Shown piece by piece: positions 46,621 to 56,440 of a DNA stretch of 64,000 bases. The stretch comes from Miscanthus floridulus (Eukaryota > Streptophyta > Magnoliopsida > Poales > Poaceae). Under the pieces are notes generated by a model. The model was not told where the DNA came from. It made no database searches and saw only the letters and a program-made list of their open reading frames with translations. The stretch covers positions 81,733,928 to 81,797,927 of the forward strand of contig NC_089583.1 of NCBI RefSeq assembly GCF_019320115.1, written 5' to 3'. A program made the position numbers and the translations under genes. How positions within the stretch are numbered: the stretch's first letter is position 1; each line of letters opens with the position of its first letter.

Positions 46621-49600
46621 GCCTAGTTACATTCTAAGTTGTCATGGTTCATTGCCGAGCATTGCCGAACAAATCCATGTCGTCTGCCAGTTTGATCACC
46701 GAATCGGACACCTCCTCCAGTGCAGGTGATTTGCTCGTTGCTCAGATTTCGGGCAAAGCCACCATCGATTCGTTTGAGCTTCATCGAGGGGTAGACTAAC
46801 CTGGACATCAGCCAGTGCATGGCCTGCGGCAGAACAAGCGATGCCACGAGCATAGTGCTTGAAGTTCTCTAGTGCCGACTTGCACCTCTCCACGATGATG
46901 TCCAGGCCACGGTGCTCTGTTGGGCTCCGACACTTCTTGGTCGATGAGATCCAGCACGGGTTTTATCCCATTCAGAGATGGTCTTCAACTTTTCTTTACT
47001 GGCCTCCAACCAGAGCTCGAAGTCATAGAACTGTGCTTGACTATTGGTTCGGATCACAATAGACAAGAAGGGCAATCAGTCTTAAACATGTTTCTCATAG
47101 CAAGAGGGGTATTGACATAAGGAATAACTTATGGTTTAGTTCTTCGACGAGTTGTTCTTTCACCATCAGAGCTTCATCTCTTTCTTTCTCTGCTAGCGCT
47201 TTGGCTTCATGCGCTAGTAGAGCTTGGGTCTCCGCCTCCATCTTGGCATCACGCGCCAGGCGTGCTTCGGTCTCCGCCCGCTTCTTTGCTTCATCAAGCT
47301 CTACACCAATGAAAGATTACTACTAGCATGGGTGAATTGAGGATATGAAAGCAATACACCATGGGGCCTAAGGCCTTACTTTTCTCCTAGTTTACGCCAG
47401 TGCCTGGCTTATTCGTTAGCTCCTAGTTCTCCGACTCTAGTTGCGTCTTTTCTGCTTGCAACTTCTCCCGGACGACGTGCGTTTCAGCCAGCATCTTCTC
47501 TAGAGTCTCCACAGACTCACGTAGCCTTTGGTTCTCAGCAATTGATGGAGCCACCTGCTTCAGCTGGCGTGCGTGGTTCTTGGAGATCTTCATTAGCTCC
47601 TACGGCAAACAACAGTTAACTAGCGTAATCTCCAACTTTAATTGGTCATGCAGACTAACTTACTTCAATTCAGCTAGACACTGATGCTAGTGTCGCCCTG
47701 AGCTCCTTCACCTACTCGCTCACCTCCTAGTCCTCCACCACCTCAATCGTATCTCCGCGGCACACAAAGGTCCGCAAAAGCTGAGGAGGAAGATCCTAGG
47801 TATTCGACGCTTTGCGCTCAATTTCTTCAATCACCTCGGGGGACTCCCTCACCTGCCTTGGTGCCCAGGTCGGCTAGTGGTCAGACGCAGGGGCCAAGAT
47901 CCATCACTGGCATCTGAGCCTAGGGACTGACCCTTGGCTCTAGGCGACTGGTTAGCTCGGTAGCAACATCTTCATTCATTTCCTTTGGGTGCTCAAGGAC
48001 TAGCCTAGTTTTTGGGTATTTCTCATGTTTCTTCTGGCTGTCCCACCCTAGCACCCTAAGCATCGGCACTCGTGGCACTCGGCTCGGCGTCTTGCTGAGC
48101 ATCGCCGATGTCAATTGGGTGAAGTTCCTCAGTTGACGCTTCCCTGCAACATGATGTCATATCATCAATACTTCCACTTTGGTTATGCTTGGACTAAGTC
48201 TGGGGTAGAGACACTTACTCGTTGGATCACCTGCGTGTAGCTCTGAATGGCTGATGCTTGTTGGAGCTCCCCTATCCTTCAGTTGTCAGCACAAATCTTG
48301 AGAACACCAGAGGCAGCTGGTTCACCTCTGGCGCTTCTAACCTCGCCGTGGTGGCTCTCTCGGCCGAAGCCCCTCGTCTAGGCTCAGGGACTTTGCCCCG
48401 AATGGATCTCTGGTCAGATGCGCCTTGGGCTAGCCAGTCAGAGGCTCTGGCGGTCGGTGTTGGAGCGGTCATCCGCGTAGCTCATTGCTGCAGCGTCTCG
48501 CCTACGTCTTCATCATCATCCAACTAGTCTGTGATGACATGTCGGTGTGCCGAAGGCTCTCTAATCGAGATTCCACCACTCTTGCATGGTGGTGAAGTGT
48601 TCGGTTTTTTCTTCTTCTTCACCAGCTCTGCTCGGGCCGGTTGTTTCCCGCGCGACGGCTACCGACGCCTAGGATTTTTCTCCACCATGTCCTCGGATGA
48701 GGACGACGAGCTGCTCTCCGAAGGAGGACCGGTCGGAGCTTGGCTTGCATGGTCAACTACGTCCTTTGGCTAGGTCCCATCCGGCACGTTGGAGACATAC
48801 ACAGCACGATCCTATCTACAAGTTTTCAAGAAGACATTTCAACATCAACAAGATTTGACATTAGAAGGACTGCCAATGGTACACTCTTACCAGTGGTGGT
48901 GGATTCGTGATGTTGTATGCCACTTGCTACCCTGTGTTGTTCAGTTTGGTGTTACTTGAAAAGAGCTCCAGGAGGCGAATATAGGTGTCACCCTTATTTA
49001 TCTTCTCGAGGGCTTCTCGAGCGGTATCTTCATTACCTGTATATTCATATGCGGGGTGGAACCTCTCCTTGCTCAGTAGGATCTGACATACTGATGAAGT
49101 TCATGGCTACACCAACTCCATCAAGATTGTTACGCATCTGACCCATAATTTGCAGAAACTCATCGACTTGGGTCATCTTCGAACTGAATCGGTCTTGCCG
49201 ACCAGTTTGCACTTGGCACTGCTAAATGGTCTATGTCGATCGACAGGCTCAGTTCAACATTTCAGGATATAGAACCACTTAGCATTCCATCCCTTCAACG
49301 ACGTATTGAGAGGCACTTGTATGTATTCCTTCACCATGCCATCCCTCAGCTACAGATAAACTCTGTCGGCCACTTTGGGGGACCCTAGATCCAAGGAAGG
49401 GTTTGAGGCAGAAGAAATAGCGAAAGAGGTTGAAGTGCAGGGGTGATTCCGATGAATGCTTCGCATAGATTGATGAAGAGGGAGATATGAAGAATGTTGT
49501 TGGGATGGAGATGGCAAAGGTTAATGTCGTAATAGCCAAGAAGATTCTACAGGAAAGGATGCGTAGGAATCCCAAATTCACAAACAAAATAAGCCTCAAA

Positions 49601-49845
49601 TACAACAAGTTCATTGGTATCGGGGGTTGGGAACGGTTCACCTGCAGTGGGGCGCCATCCTACGGTTACTTGATCTTGAAGGATGCCTTCGAACACCATT
49701 TCTTCCAGGGTCTCCCGGTGATGGTAGATCTGACCCACTCCTAGTCGCAGCGGACCTCGCCAGTACTCTCCGCGGCCACCTTCCCTGACTTCTTCAGGCT
49801 CGAGCGGCTACATTTCATCCCACCCTTTGCCATGGATCGGATCTA
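46621..49845 (-). pseudogene. Antisense ORF of Tat element (broken)
   Basis: On the minus strand a long decayed coding region faces the pol genes. Its N-terminal part (49745-49280) reads VFEAYFVCEFGIPTHPFL, then LLGYYDINLCHLHPNNILHI and NLCEAFIGITPAL, a pattern repeated across grass genomes in retrotransposon-derived proteins. A Ser/Asp-rich segment (SESSSSSSEDM) is near 48700. The C-terminal part is coiled coil: ESVETLEKMLAETHVVREKL (about 47515-47440) and ELDEAKKRAETEARLARDAK (about 47300-47240). Stops and shifts, or introns, divide it. The function of such antisense ORFs is unknown. Confidence 0.6.
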
Positions 49846-50185
49846 ATTCGATTTGGCTACGCTCAGATTCGATTGAGGAGGCGTTGCGGTTGTAATGCGA
49901 CTATAGCAGGGTGTGCGAAGGTGAAGCACTGAGTATTTTGCGGTTGCAAGGAAGAAGACGCGCTAGAAGGAATGAGGGAAGTGTGCCACGACGGACGGAT
50001 TCATATGGTTCTACCCTGACCCTTCACCTTGAGGGTTTTTGGGGAACCACGTTGACTCTGTCCACGTCATTCGCACCCCTCCAACTTCTCTGATAATGGT
50101 TATTGGGCTAGTTTAATGGGCCTTCGGGCATACTGAACGGCTGAGCCTGCTTTGTCAGTTTACCTCTACAATTTTACCGCGATAT
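49846..50185. other. Spacer before tandem-repeat array
   Basis: Non-coding part of the Tat element's 3' region. No feature is seen. Confidence 0.4.
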
Positions 50186-51014
50186 AGTGCTAAGCACTCT
50201 CCGAATTTTGCCACGGTCAAGTGCTAAGCACTCTCCAATTTTCTTTACGGTACTAGTGCTAAGCACTCCATTTTTCTCCATTTTTAAGTGCTAAGCACTC
50301 TCTAAATTTCGCCACGGCCAAGTGCTAAGCACTCTCCAAATTTCGCCACGGTCAAGTGCTAAGAACTCTCCAAATTTTGCTATGGTCAAGTGCTAAGCAC
50401 TCTTCCATTTTCTCCACGGCATAGTGCTAAGCACTCTCCAATTTCGCCATGATATAGTGCTAAGCACTCTCCATTTTCTCCATGGTTTAAGTGCTAAGCA
50501 CTCTCCAATTTTTGCTCCAACGGTAAAGTGCTAAGCACTCTCCATTTTTTCTCCATTTTTAAGTGCTAAGCACTCTTCAAATTTTGCCACAGGTCAAGTG
50601 CTAAGCACTCTCCAAATTTTGCCACTGGTCAAGTGCTAAGCACTCTCTAATTTTCTTCATGGTATAGTGCTAAGCACTCTCCATTTTTAAGTGCTAAACA
50701 CTCTCCAAATTTCAGCTACGGTCAAGTGCTAAGCACTCTCCAAATTTTACCACGGTCAAGTGCTAAGCACTCTTCAAATTTCACCACTGGTCAAGTGCTA
50801 AGCACTCTCCATTTTCTCCACTGGCATAGTGCTAAGCACTCTCCAATTTCGCCCTGATATAGTACTAAGCACTCTCCATTTTCTCCACGGTTTAAGTGCT
50901 AAGCACTCTCTAATTTTCTCCAACGGTAAAGTGCTAAGCACTCTATATTTTTTCTCCATTTTTAAGTGCTCAGCACTCTCCTAAATTTTACTCCAATGTC
51001 TAGTGATAAGCACG
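50186..51014 (+). repeat. Tandem array of about 25 units of 34-35 bp carrying a palindrome
   Basis: Each unit carries agtgctaagcact, a palindrome about one centre base, then ctccaaatttcgccacggtca or ctccattttctcca. I count 25 copies between 50186 and 51014; a few have one change (agaact, agtact, aaacac, ctcagc). Units 8-12 (50423-50573) and 20-24 (50828-50976) match as a block about 405 bp apart, so there is a higher-order repeat of 12 units. It lies in the 3' non-coding part of the Tat element. Confidence 0.92.
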
Positions 51015-51029
51015 GGGATTTCGTTCCTT

Positions 51030-51470
51030 TTCACTTGTTTCTTTGATCCTGCTACAAGATGCTGCTTCATCTTCCAGCAGGCTCGGGGACTAAGTGTGTA
51101 CACTTCAACTAGCAGTGAGTGTACTGTTTTTCCTCTTACTGGTCTTCAGCTAAGCTGGGGGCTGGTTGTGTGCTCGGCTAAGCTGGGACTCAGTTATTCT
51201 GATCAACTGATCGTTGTACTTCTTTGATCCTGACACCAGGTGCATTCTTCACCTACTGTCAGGCTCGGGGACTACAATGTATACATTGCACCTTGCAGTG
51301 CTTGTATCAAATTTAACAGGTCGGCTAAGTTTTCATTTTCTTTCTCAGTCGTTGATATTCTTTGATCCTGACACCGGGTGTTTTCTTCACCTACTGTCAG
51401 ACTCGAGGACTACAATGTATACATTGCACCTTGCGGCGCATGTATCAATACTAACAACCTCATTGACTAA
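51030..51470 (+). repeat. Three diverged repeats with polypurine-like ends
   Basis: Three units of roughly 130-190 bp starting ctttgatcctg, then a hairpin-forming ctgacacc(a/g)ggtg...cacctactgtcag, then gctcggggactac and aatgtatacattgcacc. The gctcggggacta core resembles the polypurine tract used just before the 3' LTR (gctcgaggactag, 51876-51888). Confidence 0.75.
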
Positions 51471-51614
51471 GTCATGGATGATGATCATCTGACTTCGCCA
51501 ATGAAGCCTAAGTGTGTACACTTCACCTAAGGTGGAGAATTTTTAAAAAAATTTAAACTTGAGCTCCTTATATCCTTCTAGCAAGCCTTATTTGAGTATG
51601 TTCGAGGTATATTG

Positions 51615-51835
51615 ACCAGTTAAACTGATCGACACTTCATTTTGTTGATCGGATTACCAGTTAAACTGGTCGGACTACTAGTCAAACTGGTCGGCACTTC
51701 ATTTTGTTGATCAGATTACTAGTTAAACTAGTCGGATTACTAGTCAAACTAGTCGGCACTTCATTTTGTTGATTGGATTACCAGTTAAACTGGTCGGATT
51801 GCTAGATTAACTGTCTGACTCCAAGTTAAACTGCT
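51615..51835 (+). repeat. Tandem repeats with accagttaaactggtcgg core
   Basis: Units of about 21 bp (attaccagttaaactggtcgg or attactagtcaaactagtcgg) grouped with cacttcattttgttgatc into a period of about 64 bp, three times. The core ccagttaaactgg is itself palindromic. Confidence 0.8.
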
Positions 51836-51871
51836 CGGACCTGCTCAAGACGGCGTTGCTCAGCGGATACA

Positions 51872-51889
51872 AGGTGCTCGAGGACTAGT
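51872..51889 (+). other. Polypurine tract of Tat element
   Basis: aaggtgctcgaggactagt directly before the 3' LTR start TGTGGGGG. Confidence 0.65.
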
Positions 51890-52362
51890 TGTGGGGGTAT
51901 AACCTCAGGTACCCACGACAATGGACATAGGCCACACCACCAGGGGAGGTCCTGCCCATAAGATCAAGGCCTACGGTGCTCGGCTCTGGTCAACGTGTAC
52001 TGCAAGATAATTAGAAGACATCTTAGCGACGAAGGAAGATCTGTTCGGATATGATAGATATCGTATTCCTTGTAAATACTTACCATATAGCCGAATAGAT
52101 CTAGACCTAAACTGACCTATAACCCTACCCTCCAGACTATATAAGGTGGGTAGGGACCCCCATCGATTGCATCTCGTATTCAATACAATCCACCAAAGAC
52201 ATAGGACATAGGGTATTACGTCGATCAGACGACCTAAACCTGTCTAAATCGCTTATCTCTGCGCTTGTGTCACCATCCAGCTCCTATTATGCGCACCTCC
52301 ACCGATTCATCTACTACCGCGGACATACCCCTCGGTAGACTGCCGACCATATTTCGTCGACA
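51890..52362 (+). repeat. 3' LTR of Tat element (473 bp)
   Basis: TGTGGGGGTATAACC to CGTCGACA. The same TATA (actatataagg) and leader as the 5' LTR are present. It is followed by the GTATG duplication. Confidence 0.9.
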
Positions 52363-52367
52363 GTATG

Positions 52368-53640
52368 GGAAGGAGCCGCCAGTCATGGGGATCTTGACAA
52401 CAAACTCGGTGTAGCAGAACACAGAGATGCTCCTAGCCAATATAGCTGATCGTAATTATCGTAGCTGTGCCTACGTCCTCATGGTACTCTAGTGAGGACA
52501 TCCCCATGGCTTCGTGGCCGTACCACCACGAGTCCTCAGCCATGCCTCGCCAAGCCACCCGACCCCGTCGAGCCTTGGCTCATGCCCTACACTCTATCCT
52601 GCCATCACTGTTGTCACTATACGCATCGCCGTCTCCATTGCCTTCGTTGCACCCCTGACCCCCACCAGCCTCGGTTGTATCACCCCTATAGCCCTCGGTT
52701 GTGGCCACGCCTCCTACGAGATGTGATCTCGGGAGAGAAACATCGGCTTAGGGAAAATTCTACAGAAACCAAATTGGCTAGTTCTGGAACCCTTAAAAGG
52801 TGGCTTGGCCTTTTGTGGAAAACACAGGGTGCCCCACAAATCTACTGAACACCTCGCAATAGGACGTGTTGGTGGGATGCACCTAGAGGTGTTTTAGGGT
52901 CGGCAATGCCACCTAGAACATATACAAATCTCATCGTGAAACTTATAGAATAGTAGGATACAAGGGTTGGAAGAGTTTACAGTAAGAGATGCTTTGTAAA
53001 AAAGTATATGTATTGGTTTTGGTCTTTTGGAATGTCTGGGTCATCTGAATCAGCCTTCATATTTATAGGTGAGGTGGTTTTATCTTTTCATAAAATGCTT
53101 ACAACTTCTTACGTTCAAAAAAAATGTTTACAACTTCTAAATCTACACAAATCCTAACCTCCTCTTAAATTTTAACAAAAAAAAACCCGGCAGTAATTGG
53201 TTTGGCCAAAGTCGGTGCAGAGTCACAAGAAAACCAATTTAAGCCGGTTTTATTGGAGTTAACAAATGGTAATTGCCTATTTTGTATTCTCTCTTAGTTT
53301 GTTTGAAAATATCTAAAATAAACTATACTGAAATATGAAGGGAGTATTAGTTAGATTAATTATTGAATTTGCTCGCATTTACATATTGAAGAAAAAGAAA
53401 GAGGGTAAAATGGTACCCAGGAAAATCCAATATGGGCGCTAGACCTCTCTGATTCACTGAGCCGAGGCCAGCTTTAGAGAGTAAAAAAAGAAAGACATGA
53501 AAAAAATAAAAACTGATAAATCCTAAAATACACATGCCCCTGAATAAGGGTTAGATTGGTTCTTCTTATAATTTATCTTTTTTAGCTAAAATAGTTTTTT
53601 TTTCTTAATAAATAAATCGAAACAGTATTTTAGCTTATTT
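52368..53640. other. Intergenic DNA upstream of the DRM1-like gene
   Basis: 52368-52960 continues the unassigned GC-rich target DNA. 53040-53640 is AT-rich with worn MITE ends (aatatgaagggagtatt near 53330; gaagcgaacgggc at 53648). No gene was recognised. Confidence 0.4.
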
Positions 53641-53681
53641 TTTTCCCGAAGCGAACGGGCTCTCTCCGCCCCTCGATTTCC

Positions 53682-53691
53682 TCTATAAAAC
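53682..53691 (+). promoter_or_regulatory. TATA box of DRM1-like gene
   Basis: tctataaaac lies about 230 bp before the start codon, followed by a leader without any upstream ATG. Good plant core promoter. Confidence 0.7.
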
Positions 53692-53917
53692 AAACTGCAC
53701 TGCTCCCTTGGTCCTCCGAGAAGAAAGGAACATAGAACATCACAAGGAGAGACCTCGATCCGCACACCTCACGCCGGCCAGATCTAGCCTTCTTCTTCCT
53801 CTCGCCCAAGGACAACGATTGCCTAACATCAAACAAGAACCGAAGAAAACATAGCAAAACAACGCGCACCACGCCGGCCACTTGCACGCACGTATAGCAG
53901 GGCGCGCGCATCCGTGC

Positions 53918-54819
53918 ATGGGGTTCCTGGACCAGCTGTGGGACGACACGGTGGCCGGGCCGCGCCCGGACTCCGGCCTCGGCAAGCTCCGCAAGTACGC
54001 CTCCTTCTCCCCCTCGTCGTCCGCGTCCGTGGCCGCGGCCGCGCCGTCGCCGACCGCAGAGGGGGCGGCAGGCGGGCTCCTCCGCGCCGCCCGCCGTGAC
54101 GCGGAGCATCACCTATGCTGCGGCCCGCGGCGCTGTCCGTCATCACGTCGCCGCGCAGCGAGTCCAGCTCCGCGCCGTCGTCGCCGTCGCCGGCCAGCGG
54201 CGCTCCGGACTCGCCCTTCGGCGGCAGGTGACCGGCTCTCTCCATCTTCTTCTTCTTCTTCTTCTTTCAGTTCTTGCTGTCTGTGTGTCGTAGTTTCGTT
54301 TGAAAGGTGTTCCACATGAAACTGTCAAAAATCACAGTTGTATGCTCTGTTTTAGCGGGATTACGATATCTGTAGCCAATTTAGGCTACTTTTGGATAGC
54401 TGAATGGTGGAGATCCGAAACGAAGCACCGCGTTTAACACCCTGCTGATGTTGTTGTATCTCTGTACGTTGCCATCCCTGATGCTGCAGCGACGACGCCC
54501 AAGGGAGAGGGCTGGAAGAAGCTGCGCCGGAAAGGCAGGATGGCCGACGGCGGCGATGCCCCCGGCACGCCGAGGAGCCCCACCGTCTACGACTGGTGAG
54601 TACTACTCCGTACCTCGCTTATTGTACGGTATAAATCGCCTCTATATACCACAGATTTTTCTGAACGTACCGTACCGCGAGTGCTACGATGGTATAGGAG
54701 TAGTACGTGAAAATGACTAGGACATGCAATGAATCTTGCTTGGATTTGGTAAGATATCATCTGATCTGCGTGTCTCCGACTCCCACGGCAGGGTGGTGAT
54801 CAGTTCGCTGGACCGCTGA
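53918..54819 (+). CDS. DRM1: Dormancy/auxin-associated protein (DRM1/ARP family), three exons
   Basis: Exons 53918-54227, 54490-54595 and 54792-54819 (GT-AG borders) give 147 residues. The N-terminus MGFLDQLWDDTVAGPRPDSG, then LGKLRKYASFSP, and the C-terminus TTPKGEGWKKLRRKGRMADG, then SPTVYDWVVISSLDR, are the family hallmarks. Members are small proteins linked with bud dormancy, auxin repression and stress; their molecular role is not settled. The start is the first ATG after the leader. Oddly, the middle (from about residue 55 to the end of exon 1) is Arg-rich here, whereas the family-like text (VTRSIT, then LRPAALSVITSPRSESS) lies in the two other frames of the same DNA. The shifts cancel and the frame is open at both ends. 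Either the assembly has small indels or the protein really changed. MITEs lie on both sides. Confidence 0.85.
54228..54489 (+). other. Intron 1 of DRM1-like gene with CTT microsatellite
   Basis: Begins gtgacc and ends ctgcag. It contains (ctt)n at 54246-54266, followed by a possible inner acceptor (tttcag, 54265-54270), which could give an alternative splice. Confidence 0.6.
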
Positions 54820-56440
54820 AGCAGCCGGGCCGGCCCAAGACGACAACTGCACAAGCAAACCATCAACAGCTAGCGAACTGCCGAACTGAAGGAGGATCTG
54901 GAGTTCTGAACAGAGGGGCCATATATATAACCTCTTTCAGAGCTTCCTGGTGACGGTTCTGTTGTAGTATACGTTAACGGTGTAGTATGTCATCTTCTTG
55001 TAAATCTCCGTGTGAGGCCCTGCTGATTTTGTAAGCTGCTGCTCCGTACTACGCTCGGCATCAGCTCGTGCATGTCACCGTGTACATTGTCTTCCAAGCC
55101 TTGACGGGCAAGCGGGCAGCAGCAACACAAGGTCGTGCTGTGGCCAGCCTGACCAGTAGTGCTGGAGAGAGTGGTACATATAATACTCCTATGTACTAAT
55201 CCTGTTGCTGTATGAGTGGCTACACGCAGCCTCCTCCCCTGCTTCGTAGTTTGTACAGGGTACTCCAGTACGGTTTTTGCTGTGCCGTGTACTAGTAATG
55301 TAAAATGTATAATCCTACGTACGCAATGCAAACAATAATGCGTGGTTGAGTGTTGTGGATATATCCAGTAACACGCTTTTGGCAACATCTTGGCTTGTCT
55401 TCCACAGAAGGAAATATCTTATCATCATGGGCGTCGATCTCTTCATTGCTTAGTGCGTTCCGGTACCAATAATTCAGTCCGCCCATCGCACTCCTGAGGT
55501 CAAACCGGTGTGGAATTTAGCTTCGATGCAATGCCACCGTGCTAGCTCTTTCTATTGCAAAGTCAAGGGGGTTAACTTGATGACGTGCGACAGACACAGC
55601 TCTGGTCCGTTCCGGCGACGACAAACAGCCTGTTCGCTTTTGGTTTCGGCCAGTCCAAATCAACCAGCCAACAGTGTTTTTCTCTCACAATAAACCAGCA
55701 CCAGACAGCCCAAACCAGCCCAGAAACCAACCAGCGAACAGGCCGAAAGTTCCGTGCCCACATCGCTGCTCGCCGTGCCGTGGCGCGCCGGGCGCAGGTG
55801 GTGGTGATCCCCACGGACACGGAGATGCTGTCGTGCTCTCATCAGTCCGGCTCGCTCCCTGCCGGTACGGGACGGCACAGCGTGTCAGCGTTGCTGTTGC
55901 CTGTCCTTTTCGTGAGCTCCCTTTCCCGCGGCCAAGCTTTGGCCTTACGTAGCTTTTAGGTGAGGCTGCTGCGTCTGCGTGCCCGGATTTCTGGCCTTCG
56001 ATGCAGCTTACTCCAAGGGAGGTGTAGTGCAGTGACTCTGCTTTCTTTCTGCTTCCCATTCCCATGTGAATAGGCACTTAGGCAGTGGAAGTGGAGTGGC
56101 TAACCTCGCCGTCACGGCATCGTTCATGTTATATATACGGTATCTCTGATTATTTCATGTAAGAATGCAATAATTTGGCAGCCTCTGTAAATATATAAAG
56201 GTAATCATACACACGCCTTTCAATTTATTTTACAAGTTTTTCACCCATTCCTTGAAACAGAAAAAACATTTAGAGTACACCAGCAGTACGTCAGACATGA
56301 TACTTGACCATACCAATAAGGAATGTTTTGGCTACATCAAGTAAAAGCTGAATGGCCAGAGCACTCTTCTCTCTTCTATCATGTCTGATACTTGACCATA
56401 CCAGTACCATAACAGAGCACTCTTTACGTTGATGGCTTGA
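54820..56440. other. 3' UTR of DRM1-like gene and intergenic DNA
   Basis: The first 200-500 bp is likely 3' UTR (a tgtaaatctcc run near 54998). A MITE lies at 55628-55743. A GC-rich open stretch at 55740-55960 has no family match. The tail end may include the 3' UTR of the minus-strand dioxygenase. Confidence 0.4.
55628..55743. mobile_element. 116-bp MITE with GCCTGTTCGC termini
   Basis: Inverted ends GCCTGTTCGC and GCGAACAGGC; the interior tgtttttctctcacaataaaccagc is characteristic of a common grass MITE. Same family as 32111-32227, opposite orientation. Confidence 0.75.

Larger units (their letters stand above)
39239..52362 (+). mobile_element. Tat-lineage Ty3/gypsy element (RIRE2-like), 13.1 kb, perfect GTATG duplication
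   Basis: LTRs at 39239-39713 and 51890-52362, flanked by GTATG on both sides (39234-39238 and 52363-52367). Order: LTR, primer site, gag, protease, RT, RNase H, second (archaeal-type) RNase H, integrase, antisense ORF, tandem repeats, LTR. The dual RNase H, the lack of a chromodomain and the long 3' region with repeats mark the Tat lineage. In about 195 aligned bases the LTRs differ at roughly 24 places by eye, mostly transitions, so it is old. All frames carry stops. Confidence 0.92.

Noticed and set aside
46623..47120. Plus-strand frames over the antisense ORF region
   Set aside because: Coiled-coil and domain patterns are on the minus strand; plus-strand frames carry no signature.
50186..51014. 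CRISPR-like array (regular short repeat with spacers)
   Set aside because: Spacers are themselves repeated, the locus is inside a plant retrotransposon and there are no cas genes.
53630..54112. 160-aa minus-strand frame over the DRM1 promoter and exon 1
   Set aside because: Antisense shadow of promoter, leader and GC-rich exon; no domain.
54096..54328. Alternative open frames on both strands over DRM1 exon 1
   Set aside because: They are shadow frames in GC-rich exon DNA; only the spliced plus-strand model gives the family's N- and C-termini.
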